Positions 57,740 through 64,000 of a stretch of DNA of 64,000 nt are shown here, in pieces; positions within the stretch are counted from its first letter, which is position 1, and each line of letters begins with the position of its first letter. Made by a program: the position numbers and the translations under genes. Where the stretch lies: assembly GCA_018806985.1 (NCBI GenBank), contig JADANN010000256.1, positions 1,587,501-1,651,500 of the forward strand. Reading direction: 5' to 3'. This stretch comes from Angiostrongylus vasorum (taxonomy: Eukaryota; Nematoda; Chromadorea; Rhabditida; Metastrongylidae). The notes below the pieces were generated by a model that saw nothing but the letters and a program-made list of their open reading frames with translations, made no database searches and was not told where the DNA came from.

Positions 57740-58660
57740 ATCATCTAGCTGTTTCACATCTATTCCGTCCAAAGATGAAAAGAGACGAGCAAAGATGATA
57801 AACGATGAAATAACAGCAAACAAGACACTTCACATAAAAAGCCAGCTGTCTTGAGACCCTAAAAAAGCGTCCGAGCGTGCGACTCATAAAACCACTGGTA
57901 ACATCTGGCTTCCGTTTGACGTTCCGGCTATTTGAGTGAGGCGCTAACAGTCTCCATTCGACTTTCCGTTGTTCCAGTAACACAATAAATTTGGCTCTTT
58001 CAAGCAATATGAAGAACACCACGCTTTCGTGAGGTGTTTTCATAAAAACCAGATGACTTAATCATTAAACCAGTACCATTTAACCCGGAACTACCTGACC
58101 CAGTTGGTTTTGGACATCATGGCGCCCGGCAGCATTCCTGCAGACCTTTTAACACCAATATACGCCTGAACTTGGGCCTCGTTCCCCAAACAACCATTGA
58201 CTTTCGTTTAAAAATTGCATAGCTCCATTGAGAACTTACAAACGATCTTAAAGACAGAAGAATGGTAGAATTGGCTGGAATGAAAACGTTCACTGATCGT
58301 CCTCTCGCACCAAGACAGGCGCCGCTTTATCCAGAACAGTGCCATAGTCTATTCCACCTGATTTTCGACAAATTGGCATATGCGACGTCATCTGCGGCTC
58401 CGAGTCGCCAAAGCAGTTTGGAACTCTGGTTTTCCTGTCTCATCCGCCGGGATAATGCTATCAGCGTCATTTCTGTAGGGTGCTTGAAATGCACGTTCAC
58501 CTCGAATGTTTTCGAGGTATACGTTAAGGTTGGAGGAACAGCTGAATCAAAAGGTGGGCGGGAATCTGATCCGCACGATGCTCTCCTTTCTGTTAACAAC
58601 ACTTCTCCAACAACAACTCTTGAAAGTCCTCTACTGATGCGCATATTCTCCTATTAACTC
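57740..58660. other. CHMP4 intron 2; open frames on both strands, no supported gene
   Basis: Frames of 131 codons (58262-58657 +) and 105 codons (58327-58644 -) overlap in a GC-richer patch. Neither shows a recognisable domain or convincing splice sites. They may be a decayed element. Confidence 0.3.
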
Positions 58661-58966
58661 CATCATCTTACTTTCTACCCCAGATATAAAGAATTGCTGG
58701 GACACTTTTCTTCGAATGTGAGCTTTGCCAAAAGAAACAAATCGACTTCAAATGAGCGCTTTCTTAGACGCAGCCCAAAAACTCCATTATATTCTGTCGC
58801 AAAATTGTACGAGGAAAACAAAGAAACAGAACAAGAGACGAAGAAGAATGGTGCGAAACTTACGACTACAACTCTGAATTCTATTACTTGGCACTACACA
58901 GCCTTTCACAAAAAGGTTTGTGTGAGGTCCACTTTCAAAGCCAAAAAGAAAAAACAAATTCGTTAC

Positions 58967-59071
58967 CCCATCAATCCTTGATAACTCTCTCTCATGATGC
59001 TTTTTTCGTTTCAGTGCCGCCAAAGCTAATTTTTTGTTTTTTGTTCCGTGCTTTTTCACATTCGCAACTTC
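58967..59071 (-). CDS. vps-32: CHMP4-like exon 2
   Basis: Thirty-five codons: EVANVKKHGTKNKKLALAAL then KRKKHHERELSRIDG, the most conserved part of Snf7 helix 2. The acceptor is tctttcag and the donor gtaacg. Confidence 0.93.
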
Positions 59072-59411
59072 CTGAAAGAAAAAGAAAAAATATTCAGATT
59101 TGACAGATTCCGAAATGGAAATAGGCATTCTAGCTAGGAATTTCACCACAGTATTTTCGTTTGGTTTCGTATGAGATGTCTGAAGAGGTACTTTAACCCT
59201 CTTAACCTCAACTGATAGTAGTGACTCGATAACGTTAGTGCCAAAAAGAAGTGCTATTCAACCTATGTCCCCTAGGTGAGTTTAAGACCAAAATTTACTC
59301 ACAATACTACAAATGGACCGACTACCGCGGTGGCACAGGAATTCCTTGCATGGAAGATCTCACTGTCGCTTGGAGGTTGAACGACCAGCAAATTTTGCCA
59401 CTTATCATCCC

Positions 59412-59690
59412 TATGATGGGGCGCGTGTGGCGCAGTGTTCGGAGGCACACTGCAGTAGACATGGGATTGATACCCGCGCCCCAGGCCCGCCAAGCCTTCC
59501 ATCCCTTCTGGTTCGGCAAGTTGGTCTCAAACTTGTCTGGAAAGATAGCAGCACCAGCTCGATACATCAGTAGGGCAACCGCGAGTATTTGTAAAGGCCT
59601 GACATGCATTCAATCACCTCCAACGATGTCTTAATGAAGTCGAATGCGTTGCGCATCCTCGGGGATAGATCAATGCCAGAAGCTTTATCC
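59412..59690 (+). mobile_element. S2 repeat (tRNA-headed SINE), full length
   Basis: GCGTGTGGCGCAGTGTTCGG (A box), GGGATTGATACCCGCGCC (B box), CTTGTCTGGAAAGATAGCAG, GATACATCAGTAGGGC and the tail GGGATAGATCAATGCC. It lies in CHMP4 intron 1. Confidence 0.75.
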
Positions 59691-60153
59691 CTTGTTTTAT
59701 CATTCCTATGATAGGAGACGGTTGGATTCTCTATTTCTGATGCATTAGGTTACTCAATGAACACTTCGCACTCATGCAATACATGCATACGAATGTGGAT
59801 GTACCAGCTTCTATGCTTGTTACCCCTTTTTGTAGCAGTCAAAACTCTGGAATAATGTCACGCGGAAATTCAAAGCAGGTGGTTAAGGGAGAGTAGCCTC
59901 CCACAGATAAGGTCACTATGAGTCAGGCTAGCAAGTTACTCTTCCAGCTTCCACAGCACGACGGAGACAGACTTAAACAGTGTGCCTTAGAGTCATACGG
60001 TGACTTATGGAGTTGTAAGTTACATTTCCATGATCACTTGTTCCATACTTTCGAAGCTAACGAACAAATTGACCTTCCACAAATTTCTCTCTCTCTATAA
60101 CTAATTCAGCATAGATTTCATTATTCAGGGAATGAAATTATAGGAACACCTAC

Positions 60154-60297
60154 CGCTGCTATTTTTTCTTCGTAATGCTCCTGTTTCTTCAACAGCAACG
60201 CCTCGATATCACGTAGATTATTGATGGCTTCTTCAGCTGAAGAAGTGCTATGCTTACGCTTGCGCTTTTTACGGAACAGTTTACCCAAAAACGGCAT
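60154..60297 (-). CDS. vps-32: CHMP4-like exon 1
   Basis: The ATG at 60297 opens 48 codons, MPFLGKLFRKKRKRK to YEEKIAA. The phase 0 donor is gtaggt. ATATTTCAG ends three bases upstream of the ATG. Confidence 0.9.
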
Positions 60298-60299
60298 AT

Positions 60300-60301
60300 T
60301 C
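60300..60301 (-). promoter_or_regulatory. Probable trans-splice acceptor of the CHMP4-like gene
   Basis: ACACATATTTCAG on the minus strand ends three bases before the ATG at 60297, with no coding sequence upstream. This spacing is typical of spliced-leader acceptors; it is inferred. Confidence 0.5.
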
Positions 60302-60309
60302 TGAAATAT

Positions 60310-61015
60310 GTGTAAACGCTACACTCAAGTGACACATGGGTATGCTTCAATAGCCGTACGTTTTCCTTTCACCCACAAATTATTTTACTGGGAGCAGTGC
60401 TGCGTACAGATAAATGATTCTGAATGTCAGAGGGCCAAATAAGAAACACTGAAAGAAGCAGGTTATAATTGAGATCCTGTTCGAAAAAAACTTCGATTTT
60501 ACTTCACAACTTCGAAATTTACAGCTTTCGTGCATCCACAAAAAAACATAACTTCGGGAAGTGTCGTTGAAACTGAAATGATTACTGGCGAAAAGCCATC
60601 ATCAATTGAAAGTGAGTGGGAAAGTAGAAGAAGAAAGAAAAGCCTACTATGCTTGAACTATTCCTGTCATGAAGCTTTCAAGGGATTTTTGAACATATCC
60701 GTAGAAGGAACCTTGGATTTCTGATTAGGAGGGCATAATAATACGGAAGAAGTGTCTTGTTGCAGAAAGCAATTTTGAACAGCCCTATTTACAATCATAC
60801 AAATAATAGTTACCAAAGCTTCAGAACTAATTCTAATAGTAACGCCGACGATTTTTCAACGCGATTCAACCGCACACTTAGGATACTGAAGTAGCAAAAA
60901 CCAGAACCTCGATTGGGCTTCTAACCCGAGATTACGCTTATCGGAGGCTCACGTGCTGTCTACCAGCAGCAACCGAGGATCTTGTATTTTTGCTCTATCT
61001 GAGCTATCAGCAATC
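60310..61015. other. No supported feature
   Basis: Sequence 5' of the CHMP4-like gene; a 64-codon frame at 60530-60724 (+) has no homology. Confidence 0.35.
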
Positions 61016-61019
61016 ATCC

Positions 61020-61165
61020 GTCGACTGGAATGGTGTGTGGTGGATAGCATGTGCGCCCTCGGTAGGGGTAATCGTAGGTTCGAAGCTCATCTGAGCTTCT
61101 GGGTTTTGCTCATATCTCAGCACCCTTGTGGTTGTAGTTCACATAATCTCTTGACATGAAAAAAA
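61020..61165 (-). mobile_element. tRNA-headed S4-type repeat, short copy
   Basis: Read on the plus strand: GTGTGGTGGATAGCATG (A box), ATCGTAGGTTCGAAGCTC (B box), then CATATCTCAGCACCCTTGTG, the shared S4 end. The head differs from the 56800 copy while the end is common. Confidence 0.6.
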
Positions 61166-62000
61166 GGATAGACAATAGGGTACAAAAGCTAAGACAATGT
61201 GAATTCAATTCATTAAACTAACAATATTAAATGACAGGGTCCTATTCTTTTTCCCTAACAGCGCTTTAGATCTTAAAGGACATGGACATCGAACCTGAAG
61301 AGAAATTGTAGAGTTCAATAACAGTTTGAAATTACAACGGAACTTTTTCGACTTAATCCTATTTTATTGATGAATTCTTGTGAACCGAACCTCAGTTGCA
61401 ACTGTCAGTGTGTGATTATACTAGCAGGTGGTAAAGTTCAACTAGGTTTCTTGAAAACTAACCAGTCAGGCTAAAAACTAATATGCAAGGTCTTCATAAG
61501 GAATGGTCACTGCCCAAACTGAAGCCCCAAACAGCCGCTATCGTGTTATCTTGATTTAGAAGAAAACTAGGCCCAGCCAGTATTTAACACGTTCAAATAG
61601 AAGTTGTAAGTAGATCTAAAACGCATATGCTATCAGCGGCACTGTATGGAAACTGTTTTCCATTACGCACATGGACCAGCGTCTTCAGAGCGTGACTTCC
61701 ATGTTCTCTAGCTGCTACAGACTACATAAAATACAGTGAGTTCACGTATGAACAAACGAAGAACAAGGCTATTACTCCGCACATAAATGATGGAACCACC
61801 GTCATCCTACCTCATCGCTTATGGTGGCATTGCCTTTGTCGTGCACTCATATGTTCCAAAGAAGACAGAGGAGGAAAAAATGTCGTTGAAATCTTCGCAA
61901 GTACTAACTTTCCATCTTCCACTCTGTTCGATGAAGGTGACAGAGTTAAAAATTCCCATCCTTATATGCAATCAATAACAGAGTGGTTCTCTCCTCTCCC
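61166..62000. other. No supported feature
   Basis: Short frames only; no repeat or exon recognised. Confidence 0.4.
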
Positions 62001-62001
62001 C

Positions 62002-62004
<3 letters not shown>

Positions 62005-62053
<49 letters not shown>
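62005..62053. repeat. (AT)n microsatellite
   Basis: About 24 uninterrupted AT units directly upstream of an S4 copy. Length is probably polymorphic and hard to assemble. Confidence 0.95.
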
Positions 62054-62056
<3 letters not shown>

Positions 62057-62069
62057 TTATTGCTATTTA

Positions 62070-62470
62070 CCGCCTATGACAATTTTTCACGGCAGGGGTA
62101 TTATGTGTGACTCAACCACAACGATGCTGAGATGTTTTCAAAACTCTGTACAGCAGGGGAACGAACGCGATAATACCCTTTCGGGAGCTAACGCTTCACC
62201 ACCACACCATGCGGGTCCCTTCGTTTCGCCTGTCTCTCAGCTAGTTCTATCGATCAGTGCTATCAGTGATCACCCGTCAACGGGATTGATATGGGAGCCT
62301 AGATCGGGAATGAACCCCAGTTAAGCTGAGGCTGTGGTATAAATAACAATGTTAATTTTTTTTATTTACTGCCTATTACAATTTTTTCACGGCAGGGTAT
62401 TGTGTGACTGAACCACATGATGTTGCGATATTTTGCAAAACTGCGGATCGTACGTCCGTAACTCTTCCCG
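62070..62470 (+). mobile_element. S4 repeat followed by the start of a second S4 copy in tandem
   Basis: The first copy runs from CCTATGACAATTTTTCACGG to GAACCCCAGTTAAGCTGAGG. At 62372 the start recurs (CCTATTACAATTTTTTCACG, GTGTGACTGAACCACATGATG) and breaks off near 62455. Confidence 0.65.
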
Positions 62471-63019
62471 CAAAATTCATGATGTTATGAAGGGATGACG
62501 TTCGTAACTACTACGTATGCATTTATTGAATTTGCTTAATGAGCCGTCCACAAAGGTTAACCCAAAGTGAATCGCGAAGAAATGAAGTGAAAGGCAACTA
62601 CAGAGCAGATAGAATTCAGCAAGTGATCTGCCTTCATGAGGCGTATAAAAACACTATTCATAGTCGTAGAGGTATGAAGGGGAACACCATCTATCTACCT
62701 TTTGTCTTAACCTTCACTGAGCGTGAGAAAGCATTTCTCAGTATGTAGAAATCAACGCAATCTTGTTCGCCCTCAGTTGACCACGGTCTAAACAGGGTCC
62801 CACATGAAGACGATTTCTGAGAGGATCAGACATAGTCCCAAGGCGACATAGTTTTTTCACCGAACACTGGGTATTCAAACTGTTAAAAGAGTTTCGCCAA
62901 TGATATCCACCACTGTGTAACAGTGATGCATGAAGCCAATCGATTGAGAACTAGAAGTATGTTGATGGACAATTCTTCTCCACCTTTCGTTTTAATCACG
63001 ACATTTTCATTTTTTCCAA

Positions 63020-63245
63020 CAGTGTCATGAAATCAGAAACAATGTTTACTAACAACAACGATGCTGAGATATTCGCAGAACTTGGACTCCGGGCCAGATC
63101 GAACCACGATGTCCCTTTTCGGGGGCTCCCGCTTTACACACTGCACCACGGAGATCCTTATTCTGCACGATTGATCGAGGGAGCTCCAATCGGTACTGAA
63201 CCTAGTTTAGTTGAGAGTGTAGTCGAATTATGTTTTCCCGCTGAC
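63020..63245 (+). mobile_element. S4 repeat, left half of an inverted pair
   Basis: GATGCTGAGATATTCGCAG, CAGATCGAACCACGATG (antisense B box) and CACTGCACCACGGAG (antisense A box), then GGGAGCTCCAATCGGTACTG. Promoter boxes read on the minus strand. Confidence 0.6.
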
Positions 63246-63470
63246 AGGTGATTGCTGATGGTAGCGTTAGATAGAAAAAATAGCCGAGAGAAACGCAGAT
63301 CGAGGGGCCACCGTGGTGCAGTGGGTAATTTGCGAGTCCATGGAAAGGGAGTCGTGGTTCGATCTGGCCAGGGGATCCAAGTTTTGCAAATATCTAAGCA
63401 TCAATGTGGTTGTAATTCACATCATGCCCTGCTGTAAAAATTATAGTAGGCAGAAAATAAAAGGGTAGCA
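63245..63470 (-). mobile_element. S4 repeat, right half of an inverted pair, intact tRNA-like head
   Basis: CACCGTGGTGCAGTGGG (A box) and GTCGTGGTTCGATCTGGCC (B box) lie 37 bases apart. The shared end GCAAATATCTAAGCATCAATG and CCCTGCTGTAAAAATTATAG follow. This is the best pol III-type promoter in the S4 group. Confidence 0.65.
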
Positions 63471-63759
63471 GTGCTTACTAAGCTCAACTAAGAATGGAGA
63501 AAGTAGAACTACGAATCAATTAGAAGAAAATCTGACCATCAAGAAAACTGTACTGTATTGAAGAAAAGTCTTGCATGGGTCATCAATTGAATACAACGCC
63601 ATACGCATCAGAAACTCAATACATATGAATGACGTGAGTGAAAACTCAGAAGAAGGCAAAAAGCAGCGTGGACCGCACTCCAGTCTCCGGTAGAGGAAAC
63701 TGATCAGCATAGCGAACGCAAACCATGTGCTCACTTGTTTGACCTAACAGTTTTCACAG

Positions 63760-63973
63760 CCTGTGCTGTGCAGAAAGAATATGAGCAGATTCTACGGTCA
63801 CATAAAAATACCTTGCCTACAATTTACAAGATACTTCTACCATGTTTGCTGGAGGTAAGCGCCGCACTAAACAGCAAGCCTGTTTCCCCTAGTTTCTATT
63901 GTCGAAAAATATTCTTACTTCAAGACCCAACAAAATATATCAAGAAGTAGATACAGATCGGTCAGCTATATGA
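63760..63973 (+). CDS. Two terminal exons of an unknown gene
   Basis: Exon 63760-63854 lies between a strong acceptor (AGTTTTCACAG) and donor (GTAAGC) and encodes CAVQKEYEQILRSHKNTL then PTIYKILLPCLLE. A 38-base intron leads in phase to 63893-63973, FLLSKNILTSRPNKI to DTDRSAI and the stop TGA. The acceptor is TTTCCCCTAG. No upstream exon with a matching phase 1 donor was identified and the family is not recognised. 38 bases is near the lower size limit for nematode introns. Confidence 0.38.
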
Positions 63974-64000
63974 TTAGACAGGTGGATAAATAGGGAAAAT

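Larger units (their letters stand above)
50222..60297 (-). pseudogene. vps-32: CHMP4/VPS32-like ESCRT-III gene with a 1-base frameshift
   Basis: CHMP4 (Snf7) polymerises on membranes to drive inward budding and scission. Exons: 60297-60154, 59071-58967, 57661-57548, 50789-50658, possibly 50562-50540, and a last exon ending at 50222. Conserved blocks are MPFLGKLFRKK with AEEAINNLRDIEALLLKKQE; EVANVKKHGTKNKKLALAAL then KRKKHHERELSRIDG; EAQRTALEDAGMNMEVL; VEELMDNI; EFSTAISRPIGD with DEDELLGELEDLE; and the C-terminal ALIX-binding type helix MEELEKWAAAN. Between VEELMDNIGEGLQLSA and EFSTAIS the frame shifts by one extra base (near 50741). The N-terminal basic run RKKRKRK is unusual. Either a decaying paralogue or an assembly error; conservation elsewhere is good enough that the latter is possible. 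Confidence 0.85.

Noticed and set aside
58262..58657. 131-codon gene (+) in a CHMP4 intron
   Set aside because: A similarly long frame lies on the other strand, with no domain, no splice sites and no codon bias argument; more likely a GC-richer decayed element.
1..64000. CRISPR arrays, operons with Shine-Dalgarno sites, prophage or plasmid features
   Set aside because: None is present; spliced genes, an SL1-like sequence and tRNA-headed SINEs show eukaryotic nematode DNA.

Overview
The window is nuclear DNA of a nematode, most likely a rhabditid or strongylid (clade V) worm. Evidence: AT-rich DNA; small exons joined by GT-AG introns with TTTTCAG-like acceptors; trans-splice-type acceptors 3-5 bases before two start codons; a 21/22 match to the nematode SL1 spliced leader at 26967-26988; and remains of RTE-type and Penelope-like retroelements. 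Bacterial-style reading of the open frames is misleading here: most long frames are repeats read through.

Three genes are recognisable from protein homology. (1) A sideroflexin (mitochondrial serine-transporter family) runs on the minus strand from a start at 15143 to the left edge; ten phase-consistent exons code for 298 residues and only the last ~20 residues are missing or uncertain. (2) An acireductone dioxygenase homologue (methionine salvage fold) lies complete on the plus strand in five exons, 38927-41699; it keeps one of the four metal ligands of active enzymes, and its first intron has a GC donor. (3) A CHMP4/VPS32 (ESCRT-III) gene lies on the minus strand, 60297-50222, with a 1-base frameshift in its fourth exon, so it is a damaged copy or carries a sequence error. 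Two further gene models rest on splice-phase agreement only: a four-exon unknown gene inside intron 3 of the dioxygenase gene on the opposite strand (41099-40166), and a terminal exon pair at 63760-63973 (+).

Layout: 1-15143 sideroflexin, its introns filled with repeats; 15144-17490 no clear gene; 17491-20890 a dead RTE retrotransposon carrying two later insertions; 20900-38900 repeats and anonymous AT-rich DNA, including an unusual GC-rich island at 26930-28090 that contains the SL1-like sequence; 38921-41699 the dioxygenase gene with its nested gene and foldback repeat; 41930-50220 repeats and a plus-strand RTE piece; 50222-60301 CHMP4; 60302-64000 tRNA-headed repeats, a (TA)n run and the terminal exons.

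The accessory content is dominated by four short dispersed repeat families, here called S1 to S4. S1, S2 and S4 begin with tRNA-like A and B boxes (SINE type). S3 has no clear tRNA head, but its 3' tail (GGCCGTCCAAGTATCC) is nearly the same as the 3' end of the RTE element in this window, which suggests mobilisation by RTE machinery. Penelope-like elements appear as a GIY-YIG endonuclease remnant flanked by inverted termini and as several scattered 3' ends. Repeat and intergenic boundaries are read by eye and are good to about 10-30 bases; exon boundaries were checked by splice signals and reading phase.
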